Assembly: GCA_040401595.1 (NCBI GenBank)
Contig: JBBAOE010000010.1
Span: forward strand, 1-64,000
Length of the DNA: 64,000 nt
DNA from: RFPW01 sp040401595
Lineage (GTDB): Bacteria > Pseudomonadota > Gammaproteobacteria > Burkholderiales > Burkholderiaceae_E
Direction of reading: 5' to 3'
Positions 11,388-21,092 of the stretch are shown here, in pieces; the first letter of the stretch is position 1; each line of letters opens with the position of its first letter. A model generated the notes under the pieces. That model ran no database searches. It was not told the origin of the DNA and saw only the letters and a list, made by a program, of their open reading frames with translations. A program made the translations under genes and the position numbers.

Positions 11388-12214
11388 TCGGACGCGGGCG
11401 ATCCGCGCTGGCGCCGCTGCTCAAAGAGACAGATTGCTGCGGCTGCCGCCACGTTGAGGGACTCAACCCGATCGCTTTGGGGAATACAGACCCAGTCCAC
11501 CTCGCCCGGATCGATCGAAGGGTCCAGGCCCGCCCCCTCGTTGCCGAATAACCATAGCGCGGGCGCACGCAGGTCCACCGACCAGATCGGGTGTGCTCTC
11601 TGAGGACGTGAGGCGAACCGCCGAATCGGAACGCGTCCCTTGAGCTCGCCCCATCCGACGGCTTCATGGACCTGAAGCGCAAAGTGTGCGCCCATCCCAG
11701 CCCGCAGGACCTTGGGCGACCAGACCCAGGCGGTTCCAGGCGCCGTCAGGACGCGCCCAATTCCGGCCGCTACAGCGCTGCGCAAAATCGATCCCACATT
11801 GCCTGGATCCTGCACCCGGTCGAGATAAATCGCGTCATCGGTGATCCACTCTGGCAACGTCGGTCGTGGTGTATCGATCAGAAACGCGATTGAAACCCCT
11901 TGAACTAGCTGACTAAGCTCGCGCCACATGTCGTCAGCGACAAGCAGGATCGTGACGGTGGGGTTCCGCGAATGCGCCCGATCGAGTAAGTCCCTGCAGC
12001 CTGGGACCTGATGTGCCGATGCGGAGATCACGATCAGTCGCGGCGAACCCCGTTGCGTCAGCCACGCCTCACAGAGATGCTCACCTTCTAGGAACGACAG
12101 CCCGCGTTTGCGGCGTTCCCGGGCGGATTCGGCGCACAGGACAACCTCGCGCCAATGGGGGTTGTCGCGCGAACGGATCTGCCGAAGACCCGGCATCGTG
12201 AACGGATCATCCAT
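11360..12214 (-). CDS. TrmH/SpoU-family RNA 2'-O-methyltransferase
   Basis: This 284-residue protein carries the three SPOUT knot motifs: [29 protein letters not shown] and [23 protein letters not shown]. The N-terminal part resembles the substrate-binding domain of the RlmB/TrmH group. It would methylate ribose 2'-OH of rRNA or tRNA with S-adenosylmethionine; the target base is unknown. ATG 12214 is chosen because GGAGG lies seven bases upstream; it shares an A with the TGA of rnhB (TGATG). It is the last gene of the long rpsB-lpx run, and it collides tail to tail with ppsR. Confidence 0.9.
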   Translation of the reverse strand: MDDPFTMPGLRQIRSRDNPHWREVVLCAESARERRKRGLSFLEGEHLCEAWLTQRGSPRLIVISASAHQVPGCRDLLDRAHSRNPTVTILLVADDMWRELSQLVQGVSIAFLIDTPRPTLPEWITDDAIYLDRVQDPGNVGSILRSAVAAGIGRVLTAPGTAWVWSPKVLRAGMGAHFALQVHEAVGWGELKGRVPIRRFASRPQRAHPIWSVDLRAPALWLFGNEGAGLDPSIDPGEVDWVCIPQSDRVESLNVAAAAAICLFEQRRQRGSPASDQSPSGRSC

Positions 12215-12807
12215 CACATCGCCTCCAGAATTCGCCGTACCGGCGCAAAACTGCGGCGATGCGCCGAACAGGGGCCCAGTCGATACAGGGCTTCGAGGTG
12301 GGCGGGTGTACCGTAACCTTTGTGGTGTTCAAACCCGTAACCGGGCCATTGCTGTGCCAATCGATCCATGTCCAGATCGCGCTCGGTCTTGGCCAGAATC
12401 GACGCTGCACTGATCGCCGGCACACTGGCATCTCCACCCACGATCGCCCGGCCTTCGCAAGGGAGCGCAAGCGGTAGTCGGTTGCCATCGACCAGGGCGA
12501 GCGTCAGGGGCTGATTCTGGCCGTGATGGATGGCGGTGATGGCACGATGCATGGCCAGTAATGAGGCTTGCAGAATGTTGAGATGTTCAATTTCCGCAAC
12601 CGTGGCGTGGGCAACAGCCCAAGCTCGGGCATGCCGGCGGATTTGATCGGCCAGTTCAGTCCTGCGCCGGGGACTCAGGCGCTTTGAATCATCCAGTCCC
12701 TGGATGGCAAACGAATCGCTGAGCACGACGGCCGCTGCGAACACCGAGCCCGCGAGTGGTCCCCGCCCCGCCTCATCAACTCCGCAGACAAGCCCGGTAA
12801 CGCTCAT
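12214..12807 (-). CDS. rnhB: Ribonuclease HII
   Basis: RNase HII removes ribonucleotides from DNA and RNA from RNA/DNA hybrids. The 197-residue product has the [14 protein letters not shown] motif with the first catalytic acidic pair (about 9-22), LDDSKRLS, the LVDGNRLP Asp and the [15 protein letters not shown] segment ending in [10 protein letters not shown]. These match the family closely. It overlaps lpxB by four bases (ATGA) and the next gene by one, which places it in the lipid A operon as in other betaproteobacteria. Confidence 0.97.
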   Translation of the reverse strand: MSVTGLVCGVDEAGRGPLAGSVFAAAVVLSDSFAIQGLDDSKRLSPRRRTELADQIRRHARAWAVAHATVAEIEHLNILQASLLAMHRAITAIHHGQNQPLTLALVDGNRLPLALPCEGRAIVGGDASVPAISAASILAKTERDLDMDRLAQQWPGYGFEHHKGYGTPAHLEALYRLGPCSAHRRSFAPVRRILEAM

Positions 12808-13985
12808 GACTGCGCCAGCCGGAGCAAGACTTCGGCGGAACGGTGCGCGCAGCCCTGCCCCAGGGACTCGTGTAGGGCGGAGAATTGCTCGCGCAGTCGC
12901 GCCCTGCCCGGCTGATCGTCATGCTGATCGAGCAAGGCCTGTCCCATGGCAGCCGGGACCGCAGCGTCCTGCACGAACTCAGGCACAAGAGACTGACCCG
13001 CCAGGATATTGGGCAGTCCGATCCAGGGCAGATACGCCATCCGGCGCATGATCGCGTGGTTGATCGGATGCATCCGGTAGGCAATCACCATTGGCAGACC
13101 AAACAGCGCGGCCTCTAGTGAAGCCGTGCCGCTTGCCACCAGGGTGACCTCACTCGCGGCCAATGCATCATGCGAGTGTCCTTGGATGAGGCTCAACCGC
13201 TCTCGCAGCCGGTCCGCATCCCGCCCCATTTCGGTGATCTGAGTCTGGAGTTCATGCTGCAGTCGGGGAGTCGCAGCCGGAAGGACAAAGCGGAATTCGG
13301 GGCGTCGGTGGATGACCCATGCCGCAGTGGCCAGGAACGCAGGGCCGATATGCCGAACTTCACCGCCTCGGCTGCCCGGAAGCAGCGCGATCAGCGGACC
13401 GTCCGCGGGAACGCCGCTGCTGACCAGGCGGGCCCGGGCGGCGTGGCGATCCGGTTGGTGCGGAATCTGGTCCGCCAGAGGATGGCCGACATAGGTCGCC
13501 GGGATCCCGGCCGCCTCATAGATCGCTCGCTCGAAGGGGAACACCAGCAGCATGTGATCGACCGCAGCCCGGATCCGCTCAATCCGCTCACGCCGCCATG
13601 CCCAGATCGAGGGCGAGACGAAATGGGCGGTACGAATCCCTGAGCTGCGCAAGGCCGCTTCAACACCGAGGTTGAAGTCTGGGGCATCGACGCCCAGAAA
13701 TATCCTGGGACGCGCTGTCTTCATGCGCTCGATCAGGTCCCGCCGCATCCGCCACAGTCGCGGATAGGCCTGCAACACCTCAAGGTAACCATTGACCGAG
13801 AGCGACTCCGCGGGCCACCAGGACTGAAAACCGGCCGCCGACAGGCGTGGGCCGCCAATGCCCATCGCCTCAATCGCCTGCGGCGATGCGCGCTCCTTTA
13901 GACCGCAAAGAAGCGCAGAAGCGAGCAGGTCGCCCGAAGCCTCCCCAACAACCATCCCGAACGACAGTGGCTGTGCATCCGCCAT
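12804..13985 (-). CDS. lpxB: Lipid-A-disaccharide synthase
   Basis: LpxB condenses UDP-2,3-diacylglucosamine with lipid X to form the lipid A disaccharide at the inner face of the cytoplasmic membrane. The 393-residue protein has the glycosyltransferase-B start [15 protein letters not shown], the conserved [24 protein letters not shown] and [14 protein letters not shown] segments, then [23 protein letters not shown]. The gene lies 18 bases after lpxA and overlaps rnhB by four. Confidence 0.97.
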   Translation of the reverse strand: MADAQPLSFGMVVGEASGDLLASALLCGLKERASPQAIEAMGIGGPRLSAAGFQSWWPAESLSVNGYLEVLQAYPRLWRMRRDLIERMKTARPRIFLGVDAPDFNLGVEAALRSSGIRTAHFVSPSIWAWRRERIERIRAAVDHMLLVFPFERAIYEAAGIPATYVGHPLADQIPHQPDRHAARARLVSSGVPADGPLIALLPGSRGGEVRHIGPAFLATAAWVIHRRPEFRFVLPAATPRLQHELQTQITEMGRDADRLRERLSLIQGHSHDALAASEVTLVASGTASLEAALFGLPMVIAYRMHPINHAIMRRMAYLPWIGLPNILAGQSLVPEFVQDAAVPAAMGQALLDQHDDQPGRARLREQFSALHESLGQGCAHRSAEVLLRLAQS

Positions 13986-14003
13986 TGGGGGACGATGGCC
14001 GAA

Positions 14004-14804
14004 TCAGCGAACGATGCCGCGCGTGACGCTGGACAGGAAGTCCACCATCCGCTGCAGATCGATTGCGGTCGCGCTCTCCTGCTCGGGGATGGCTTGCAGA
14101 CGTGCATCGAGCTGCGCGCGCGCTTCATCAAGTCCGAGGCCTCGGCGGTAAAGGATTCGATAGACCTGTTTGAGCGCTGAGATTTGCTCCGGGGCAAATC
14201 CTCGGCGCCGAAGGCCCTCGACGTTCAGCCCATGCGGCTTGGCGCCGTCGCCTGCGCACATCAAGTAGGGCGGGATATCCTGAAGCACCACAGTCCCGAC
14301 GCTCGTCATCACGTGGGCACCAATTTTGCAAAACTGGTGCACTCCGGTAAACCCCCCGAGCGTTACCCAATCCTCCAGGACCACATGGCCACCAAGCTGG
14401 GTGCAATTGGCCAGGGTGACATGGTCGCCCAGCACACAGTCATGCGCGACGTGGACATAGGCCATGATCCAGTTGTCATTGCCAATCCGGGTACAGCCCT
14501 GATCCTGAATCGTCCCCGTGTTGATCGTCACGAACTCACGAAAGGTGTTGCGATCACCGATCTCGAGGCGGGTCGGCTCGCCGGCATATTTTTTGTCTTG
14601 CGGGGGCGTTCCGATCACCGCATTTGCATGGATCCGATTGTCCCGCCCGATCCGCGTGCGACCGGTCAGGAGCGCCCGCGCGCCCACCACCGTCCCGGCG
14701 CCGATCGACACTTCGGGGCCCACAATGGCATGGGCGCCGATTTCCACCCCGGGCTCCAGATGAGCACCGGGTTCGACGATTGCACTGGGATGGATTTCAG
14801 GCAT
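14004..14804 (-). CDS. lpxA: UDP-N-acetylglucosamine O-acyltransferase
   Basis: LpxA moves a hydroxyacyl chain from acyl-ACP to the 3-OH of UDP-GlcNAc, the first lipid A step. The 266-residue protein is a left-handed beta helix with hexapeptide repeats from residue 1 ([20 protein letters not shown]) to about 190. The catalytic His sits in [14 protein letters not shown], and a helical C-terminus follows ([20 protein letters not shown]). Length fits the family (about 262). Its start overlaps the end of fabZ by eight bases. Confidence 0.97.
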   Translation of the reverse strand: MPEIHPSAIVEPGAHLEPGVEIGAHAIVGPEVSIGAGTVVGARALLTGRTRIGRDNRIHANAVIGTPPQDKKYAGEPTRLEIGDRNTFREFVTINTGTIQDQGCTRIGNDNWIMAYVHVAHDCVLGDHVTLANCTQLGGHVVLEDWVTLGGFTGVHQFCKIGAHVMTSVGTVVLQDIPPYLMCAGDGAKPHGLNVEGLRRRGFAPEQISALKQVYRILYRRGLGLDEARAQLDARLQAIPEQESATAIDLQRMVDFLSSVTRGIVR

Positions 14805-15312
14805 CGATCTGGCGCAAGGTACACATCAATTCAGCCTCGCAGGCCACCTGACCATCGACGGTTGCAACGCCGCGATACTTCCAGATCCCCCGCGAACGAC
14901 GTTCGATTTTCACTTCAAGCTTCAGCTGATCTCCCGGACTGACCGGACGTTTGAACCGAGCGCCGTCAATGCCGACGAAGTAGTAAACCGACGACTCGTC
15001 GCTGACCTTCTCCATCGTGCGAAAGGACAAGATTCCAGCTGCCTGCGCCAGTGCTTCGATGATGAGGACGCCCGGCATCACCGGCACATGCGGGAAATGG
15101 CCAGTGAAATGAGGTTCGTTGATCGAAACGTTCTTGACGGCTAGGATTCGATGCCCGGGTTCGATCTCGAGGACACGATCCACCAGTAAAAACGGATACC
15201 GATGCGGCAGATGCTCCAGGATTGCCCGAATATCCATCCGAGAGTCGGACTCGGAGAGACCTTTCGGATCGCGTTCGGACGGGGGATTGGTGTCAATGCT
15301 GGTGTCAGTCAT
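14797..15312 (-). CDS. fabZ: (3R)-hydroxyacyl-ACP dehydratase
   Basis: FabZ removes water from hydroxyacyl-ACP in fatty acid elongation and so competes with LpxA/LpxD for hydroxyacyl chains. The hotdog-fold core begins [22 protein letters not shown]. The catalytic His is in [17 protein letters not shown] and the catalytic Glu in [12 protein letters not shown]. From ATG 15312 the protein is 171 residues, with a 25-residue hydrophilic leader ([15 protein letters not shown]). An internal ATG at 15237 would give the usual length of about 146; neither has a clear ribosome binding site. Confidence 0.96.
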   Translation of the reverse strand: MTDTSIDTNPPSERDPKGLSESDSRMDIRAILEHLPHRYPFLLVDRVLEIEPGHRILAVKNVSINEPHFTGHFPHVPVMPGVLIIEALAQAAGILSFRTMEKVSDESSVYYFVGIDGARFKRPVSPGDQLKLEVKIERRSRGIWKYRGVATVDGQVACEAELMCTLRQIDA

Positions 15313-15333
15313 GTCGATTTCGCAAACTCTGTC

Positions 15334-15543
15334 CTGCGTTCCGGGGGCGAGTTCCTGAGCCTTGTCTCAACCAGGGGCCTGGTCAATCNNNNNNNNNNNN
15401 NNNNNNNNNNNNNNNNNNNNNNNNNNNNNNNNNNNNNNNNNNNNNNNNNNNNNNNNNNNNNNNNNNNNNNNNNNNNNNNNNNNNNNNNCTGCGTTCCGGG
15501 GGCGAGTTCCTGAGCCTTGTCTCAACCAGGGGCCTGGTCAATC
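15334..15543. repeat. 55-bp direct duplication flanking a scaffold gap
   Basis: The 55 bases at 15334-15388 are identical to those at 15489-15543, one on each side of 100 N. Perfect identity right up to the N boundary is what overlapping contig ends give. The stop codon of lpxD (15538-15540) lies in the right copy. Confidence 0.95.
15389..15488. other. Scaffold gap of 100 N between lpxD and fabZ
   Basis: Exactly 100 N between identical 55-bp ends. If the ends are one sequence, lpxD and fabZ are about 70 bases apart and nothing is missing, which fits the conserved gene order. Confidence 0.99.
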
Positions 15544-16674
15544 AGTCTCAGGGTCGGGTTCTGGCACATTGCCGGGGTTCGTTTTGGGGAGTGTCTTCGA
15601 TTCATTGGCCGTATCGACCGAGAGCACGGGATCGGAGGTCGCATTCGCCGCAATGCCGGGGCTGCGCCCGCGCAGCCGCTCCTGCCGCCGCAATCCGGCT
15701 GCGGCATGCTCCCAGTCCCGGTTGGGCATCAGCGGGAAGATTCCAGTATAAAAACCGGCCTTCGAGATGGAGCGGGTGACCAGCGACATGGCCGAAATGA
15801 TGGTGCCTCCAGCGATCTCGAGATGGCCGAGAATCCCCGCGCCACCGCCAATCTGGCAGTGTGGCCCAATCACCGCACTCCCGGCAATTCCAACACATGC
15901 AGCAATGGCGCATCCCTCGCCGATCCGGACGTTATGAGCCACCTGAATTTGATTGTCCAATTTACAACCGGCCTCGATCACCGTGTCGTCCAAGGCCCCC
16001 CGGTCGATCGTTGTGTTGGCACCGATTTCGCAATCATCGCCAATCCGGACCCTGCCCGTTTGGGGAATTTTGACCCATTCGGACCCTGCTCGGGCAAATC
16101 CAAATCCATCCGCGCCGATGACGGCGCCGGCATGAATGATGACCCTCGATCCAACTTCACAGTCCGCATAGATCGTGACACGGGGATACAGAAGCGTTGA
16201 CTCGCCGATGGTGGAATGCCGACCAACGACGCACCCAGCGCCGATGCGCGTGCCCCGACCAATCTGGACGCCAGCTTCGATGACCGCACCTGCGTCAATG
16301 GTGACATCGTGCGCAACACTCGCTTCGCTTGAAACGCTCGCGTGCGGATGGATCCCGGGGGACGGCTTCTCGGGAGGGTGTAAGAGAGACGCCGCACGCG
16401 CGTACCAGAGATACGGATCTGAGACGACAATCCTGGTCAGATCCGGGGGGGCTCGGTGGGCGTCCTCCTCACGCAGGATGATGGCCTCTGCCCGGCACGC
16501 ACCCAACTGACGCAGATATCGGGGGGACGCGAGAAAGCAGACCTCCCCCAGACCGGCCGAATCGATTGCAGCAAAACGAAAAACCCGGCGCGAAGCAGTT
16601 GTCTCCGGGCTCAACACGCCGCCTAGCTGTGTGACCAGTTCTCCGAGCGTACAGCCCTCGTCAGCGCCAATCAA
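15538..16674 (-). CDS. lpxD: UDP-3-O-(hydroxyacyl)glucosamine N-acyltransferase
   Basis: LpxD adds the N-linked hydroxyacyl chain to UDP-3-O-acylglucosamine in lipid A synthesis. The 378-residue product has the N-terminal uridine-binding domain (to about residue 105, [17 protein letters not shown]), then hexapeptide repeats from [19 protein letters not shown]. The catalytic His is in [14 protein letters not shown]. After the helical end ([25 protein letters not shown]) there is an extra Pro/Asp/Glu-rich tail of about 45 residues not typical of LpxD. The tail ends in the duplicated 55 bp at the gap, but the reading frame is intact. The gene abuts skp with no spacer. Confidence 0.95.
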   Translation of the reverse strand: MIGADEGCTLGELVTQLGGVLSPETTASRRVFRFAAIDSAGLGEVCFLASPRYLRQLGACRAEAIILREEDAHRAPPDLTRIVVSDPYLWYARAASLLHPPEKPSPGIHPHASVSSEASVAHDVTIDAGAVIEAGVQIGRGTRIGAGCVVGRHSTIGESTLLYPRVTIYADCEVGSRVIIHAGAVIGADGFGFARAGSEWVKIPQTGRVRIGDDCEIGANTTIDRGALDDTVIEAGCKLDNQIQVAHNVRIGEGCAIAACVGIAGSAVIGPHCQIGGGAGILGHLEIAGGTIISAMSLVTRSISKAGFYTGIFPLMPNRDWEHAAAGLRRQERLRGRSPGIAANATSDPVLSVDTANESKTLPKTNPGNVPEPDPETD

Positions 16675-17253
16675 TCACTTGGTACCGTTCAGAGCACGCA
16701 AAACCTTGTCAGTAATATCGATGCGCGCATTGAAATAAATGGCATCTTCGACGACCAAATCATATTTTTCTTGTTCTGCGACCTGACGGATCACTTTGCG
16801 CGAGCGTTCAACTACCTGCGAAAGTTCCTCATTTTTGCGCTGGTTCACATCTTCGCGAAACTCACGCTGTCGACGCTGCAATTCGCGATCAAGTTCAGCG
16901 GCTTCGCGCTGGCGCTTATTTCGATCCGCCTCAGCGAGAACCGCTGAATCACGTTCCAGTTTCTCGGTCGTTTCCTTGAGGCGGGCTGCCAGTTTCTGCA
17001 ACTCCTCATCGCGCTTGACGAATTCCTGTTTGAGTTTCAGCTCTGCAGCTTTGGCTGGAGCCGAATCCCGCAGGATTCGTTCCGTATTCACGATGCCGAT
17101 CCGAACTTCCGGCGTTTGTGCCTGCGCCTGTGCTGCAAGAGGCAGAATCGCCGCAAAAATCGTCGGGACCGCGATCTGGGTGGCACGCATCAGCACACGA
17201 GCCGTAACGGGGAAACCAACTGAGAACATTGCGCTGGAAAGTCGAAGGCTCAT
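16675..17253 (-). CDS. skp: Skp/OmpH periplasmic chaperone
   Basis: Skp holds unfolded outer-membrane proteins in the periplasm on their way to BAM. The mature part VRIGIVNTERILRDSAPAKAA is followed by a long Lys/Glu/Arg coiled coil (about residues 70-160) that forms the jellyfish arms, and ends YDLVVEDAIYFNARIDITDKVLRAL, as in the OmpH family. From ATG 17253 the signal region is unusually long. ATG 17190 (MRATQIAVPTIF, cleaved near AQAQA) would give a standard Sec signal; neither start has a clear ribosome binding site. The gene lies between bamA and lpxD, as in other proteobacteria. Confidence 0.93.
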   Translation of the reverse strand: MSLRLSSAMFSVGFPVTARVLMRATQIAVPTIFAAILPLAAQAQAQTPEVRIGIVNTERILRDSAPAKAAELKLKQEFVKRDEELQKLAARLKETTEKLERDSAVLAEADRNKRQREAAELDRELQRRQREFREDVNQRKNEELSQVVERSRKVIRQVAEQEKYDLVVEDAIYFNARIDITDKVLRALNGTK

Positions 17254-17378
17254 GGGGATGGAGAGATACTCTCAAAGGATTGAAAATCAACAAGCAGTCC
17301 AAAACTGATCGCTGGTCGTAAAAGCACGCGTCAAACGGAGGTCAACGTAACGCTCATGAATTCTCGCACACCACGAGT

Positions 17379-19691
17379 CTAGAAACCTGTACCCACTTGA
17401 AACTGGAACCGCTGGACTCGATCTGTCGGCTCCCGTTTGATCGGAGTACCAATGCTGAACTTGATCGGCCCAACTGGTGAAAGCCATGACAAGCCGGCAC
17501 CTGTAGAAGCCCGCAGAGTTGACAGATCAAAATCCTCCACCGTGTCATAGACGTTACCCACATCGAAGTAGAGAAACGTCCGAAGCGTCCGATCGGAGCC
17601 CGACCCTGGGAGGGGAAAGAGAAACTCCGCGTTACCGACAATCTTGACCTGGCCACCGCTGGGGACCCCGTCCAGATAGCGTCGTCCGAGACTGGATGGC
17701 GTAAAGCCCCGAACCGATCCGATGCCCCCGGCATAGTAATTCTTGAACTGGGGGTAGACGCGACCACCAAAGGCATGCCCAACCCCAATATCGGCATTCA
17801 GGGCCAGCGTGTAGTCCTTGGTGATTGGGAAGAACCTCTGATGCTGATAATTTGCACGCCAATACCGAACGTCGGTCACCGGTAAGGTGGCCTCGAGACT
17901 GGCACTTTGCAACTGGCCACGACTGGGCGCCAATCCACTATCCCGGGTATCACGCACCCACCCCATGGAACCGAGTAACGCAGTGGGATTGTCGCCCACA
18001 GCATTCACCGTATCGAGCAGGCGCAATGGCGCCGAGGGTCCCAGGAGATAGGCGTTCTGTTCGACTGCGGCACCCAGGATGAGCCGATCCACATCAGTAT
18101 ACGGAACACCGTAACGCACGCCGGCCGATGAGGTACGCAGCCGGTAGTCGCCCAGGCCCAGTGCCTGCGCATTAAACAGACGGGTTGACACGTTGATGGC
18201 GCGGCTCACGCCGTCCGGCGTGATGTAGGGATCGACATAGCCCACCCCCACCGCCCTCGACAATCGACTGGTATTGGCGTCGATCGCGAGCGCCTTGCCG
18301 GTCCCCAGAAAATTCTGTTGATTGATGGAGCCAGACAGGATCAGTCTGTCGGTGCTGGAAAAGCCTGCACCCAGCATCAGGTTTCCGGTCGGGCGTTCTT
18401 TGACTTTCACCTCCAGGTCGACCTGGTCCGGTGAATCCGGAACCGCCCGCGTGTCAACTTCAACTGAATTGAAGTACCCCAGACGATCCACCCGCTCGCG
18501 CGAGCGCCGCAAGCTGTCGGCGTCGTACCAGCTGGATTCAAACTGCCGCAATTCGCGTCGAATCACTTCGTCACGGGTTCTCGCGTTGCCCGAGATTTCG
18601 ATGCGGCGAACATAGGCCCGTCGACCCGGGTCGACCATGATCTCGAACTCGACCTCGCGACGCTCGCGGTTCGGTTGGGGGACCGCATTGATCGAGGCGA
18701 AGGCATAGCCAAGCTGGCCGAACAGTTCGGTCATCGCTTTGGTCGACTCGGTCAGCCGGGTCCCGACATAGGGATCGCCGTCCTTTAACCGGATCAGTTT
18801 GCGAAGGTCAGCCTCACGACCCATCGTATCGCCAGAGAACCGGAAACCCTTGACGCGATAGGACTGCCCTTCATTGATCGAAATCGTGATGAACACGCCT
18901 CGACGCTCAGGGTCAATCGATACCTGAGTCGAATCAACCGAAAACTCCAGATAACCTCGATCCAGATAGAACGAACGCAAGGCTTCCAAATCCGCGGTCA
19001 GCTTCTCGCGGGAATATTGATCGTTTTTTGTGTACCAGGTGAACCAGGTTGGTTCCGAGAGTTTGAATTCATCGCGCAGTTCCTTGTCCTTGAAGGCGCG
19101 ATTGCCGATGATCCGAATTTGTGCAATCCGGGCGGTCTGGCCTTCATCAACTGTCAAGGTCACCGCAACTCGATTCCGCTCCAGTGGTGCAACGGTCGAG
19201 GTCACTCGAACGCCATAGAATCCGCGCGTCAGATACTGGCGCTTAAGTTCCTGTTCGGCGCGGTCGAGCAATGCGCGATCAAAAACTCTGGAGTCACCAA
19301 GGCCCGCCTCACGCAAGGTTTTTTTGAGCGCCGCCTGCTCGAATTCTTTGGTTCCTGAAATCGTGACTGACCCGATCGTCGGGCGCTCCTCGACCGTCAC
19401 CACCAGAATTCCGTTGTCCACCTCGAGCCGCACATCGCGAAACAGTCCCGCATTGAAGAGGGCCTTGACTGCCATGGCAGCCCGCTCGTTGGTGAGCGTA
19501 TCACCCACTTTAACCGGTAGATAACCAAAGACCGTGCCAGGTTCGGTTCGCTGAAGCCCTTCAACCCGAATATCCCGAACGACAAAGGGTTCGAACGCTT
19601 GCGCAAGTCCTAGCCAGGAGGAGAACGTGATGGCCAGGAAAAGCAGAACTGGCCGGATTCCGGGGGAGCAGGCAAAAAAACTAGAAGGCAA
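17379..19691 (-). CDS. bamA: Outer-membrane protein assembly factor BamA
   Basis: BamA is the Omp85 core of the BAM complex that folds beta-barrel proteins into the outer membrane. The 770-residue precursor has a signal peptide (cleavage near LGLAQA, residue 32), five POTRA domains starting FVVRDIRVEGLQRTEPGTVF and running to about residue 430, and a 16-strand barrel. The barrel has the conserved GGIGSVRGF loop motif and a C-terminal VGTGF ending in Phe, the BAM recognition signal. Length matches the family. It lies between rseP and skp. Confidence 0.98.
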   Translation of the reverse strand: MPSSFFACSPGIRPVLLFLAITFSSWLGLAQAFEPFVVRDIRVEGLQRTEPGTVFGYLPVKVGDTLTNERAAMAVKALFNAGLFRDVRLEVDNGILVVTVEERPTIGSVTISGTKEFEQAALKKTLREAGLGDSRVFDRALLDRAEQELKRQYLTRGFYGVRVTSTVAPLERNRVAVTLTVDEGQTARIAQIRIIGNRAFKDKELRDEFKLSEPTWFTWYTKNDQYSREKLTADLEALRSFYLDRGYLEFSVDSTQVSIDPERRGVFITISINEGQSYRVKGFRFSGDTMGREADLRKLIRLKDGDPYVGTRLTESTKAMTELFGQLGYAFASINAVPQPNRERREVEFEIMVDPGRRAYVRRIEISGNARTRDEVIRRELRQFESSWYDADSLRRSRERVDRLGYFNSVEVDTRAVPDSPDQVDLEVKVKERPTGNLMLGAGFSSTDRLILSGSINQQNFLGTGKALAIDANTSRLSRAVGVGYVDPYITPDGVSRAINVSTRLFNAQALGLGDYRLRTSSAGVRYGVPYTDVDRLILGAAVEQNAYLLGPSAPLRLLDTVNAVGDNPTALLGSMGWVRDTRDSGLAPSRGQLQSASLEATLPVTDVRYWRANYQHQRFFPITKDYTLALNADIGVGHAFGGRVYPQFKNYYAGGIGSVRGFTPSSLGRRYLDGVPSGGQVKIVGNAEFLFPLPGSGSDRTLRTFLYFDVGNVYDTVEDFDLSTLRASTGAGLSWLSPVGPIKFSIGTPIKREPTDRVQRFQFQVGTGF

Positions 19692-19724
19692 AACAGGGAC
19701 CTATCAGAGACAAATCCAGCCGGG

Positions 19725-21092
19725 TCATGGGCCGAATAAACGAACTAAATCATTGAACAGGGCAACCACTGACATTGCAACGATCAGCGCAAGCCCCGTG
19801 CGTTGGGCGAGATCCAGAACCCGAGTCGACAGGGGACGCCCCCGCACTGCTTCGATTGCGCAATATACCAAATGCCCGCCGTCGAGCATCGGTAACGGCA
19901 ATAAATTCAGCGTCCCTAAACTGACACTGATCAATGCGAGAAAGGCGACATAAGCCGTCAAACCAATCTGGGCAGTTCGTCCGGCCTGATCTGCAATCGT
20001 GACCGGACCGGACAATTGGCGGATCGATAATTGGCCGAGCAGCATCCGGCCAAACATCTTCATCGAAAATTCGGTCATTTCGACGGTCCGCATCACCCCA
20101 GCACGCAAACCGTCGACCAATCCGCGATGCACCACAACCGTCGAAGCCCGGGTTGCCAGGGAGGCACCAATCCGACCGGCGATCACGCCCGTCGCCGCGT
20201 CTGCTACGGCGTCCGGCGTGACCGAAACGTCCATTAAGGCACCGTCGCGTTCGATGGCCAGACGGGTGGGATAGCCCGGACGCGCGCGCACATGATCAAT
20301 CAGAGTTGCCGCCCGTGCCACCGGGTCACCATCGACCGTCCGCACGATATCCCCCACCTGAAGTCCAGCCCGTTGGGCAGCACTGGCGGGCATCACACCC
20401 GATACTTCGATGTGCAGGCCCGCCAGTTCGAAGCCCAAGGCTCCCATCGGATCCTGTTCCAAGGCTGATGACACCAGCTGGGTGATATCCAGGACCACGG
20501 CGGCCTGGGTGCCATTGCGCAGGATCTCCAGAAAGATCGGCTCCCGACTCAAGCCGGCATCGAACAACTGCAGGCGCAACGCGTTCCAGGACTCCGTTCG
20601 TTGATCGTTCACCGAAACAATCTGATCACCCGCCACCAGGCCAGCCCGGGCCGCGATACTGGCGGGCGGAGGCGCAGCGATTTGGGCAATCGGTTCTGCC
20701 ATCCCGTTCCAGGACAGACCAGCATAGAGCAGCGCTGCCAGCAGTAGGTTGGCAATGGGCCCAGCTACGATGACCAGGGCTCGTGCCCGCAGGGATGCGC
20801 GTTCGAATGACCGCTCGCGTTCCTGCTCCGTAAGACTCAGATCCTGCCCGGTGGTTTCACCCAGCATCTTGACGTAGCCGCCCAACGGAATCGCCGATAC
20901 CGCCCACTCCGTCCCGTCCGCTCCGAAGCGACGGGAAAACAGGACGGGTCCAAAACCAATCGAAAACCGCAGGACCTTTATCCCGACCGCCCGGGCTGCC
21001 AGAAAGTGCCCCAACTCGTGCACAAACACCAGCAAGGTCAGTGCTAGAAGAAAGGCAATCAGAGTCACCAGCCCACCAGAGAGCGCCGCCAT
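19725..21092 (-). CDS. rseP: Site-2 intramembrane zinc protease RseP
   Basis: RseP cuts anti-sigma-E (RseA) within the membrane and clears signal peptides. The 455-residue protein has the zinc motif HELGH in transmembrane segment 1 (His25, Glu26, His29), two tandem PDZ domains (about residues 120-310) with a GLVAGDQIVSVND-type loop, and the third metal ligand in LLPLPMLDGGH. Four membrane segments are evident. It shares one base with the end of dxr (TGATG), so the two are translationally coupled. Confidence 0.97.
   Translation of the reverse strand: MAALSGGLVTLIAFLLALTLLVFVHELGHFLAARAVGIKVLRFSIGFGPVLFSRRFGADGTEWAVSAIPLGGYVKMLGETTGQDLSLTEQERERSFERASLRARALVIVAGPIANLLLAALLYAGLSWNGMAEPIAQIAAPPPASIAARAGLVAGDQIVSVNDQRTESWNALRLQLFDAGLSREPIFLEILRNGTQAAVVLDITQLVSSALEQDPMGALGFELAGLHIEVSGVMPASAAQRAGLQVGDIVRTVDGDPVARAATLIDHVRARPGYPTRLAIERDGALMDVSVTPDAVADAATGVIAGRIGASLATRASTVVVHRGLVDGLRAGVMRTVEMTEFSMKMFGRMLLGQLSIRQLSGPVTIADQAGRTAQIGLTAYVAFLALISVSLGTLNLLPLPMLDGGHLVYCAIEAVRGRPLSTRVLDLAQRTGLALIVAMSVVALFNDLVRLFGP

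Noticed and set aside
14004..16674. Hexapeptide repeats in lpxA and lpxD as DNA repeats
   Set aside because: They are protein-level left-handed beta-helix repeats, not nucleotide repeats.
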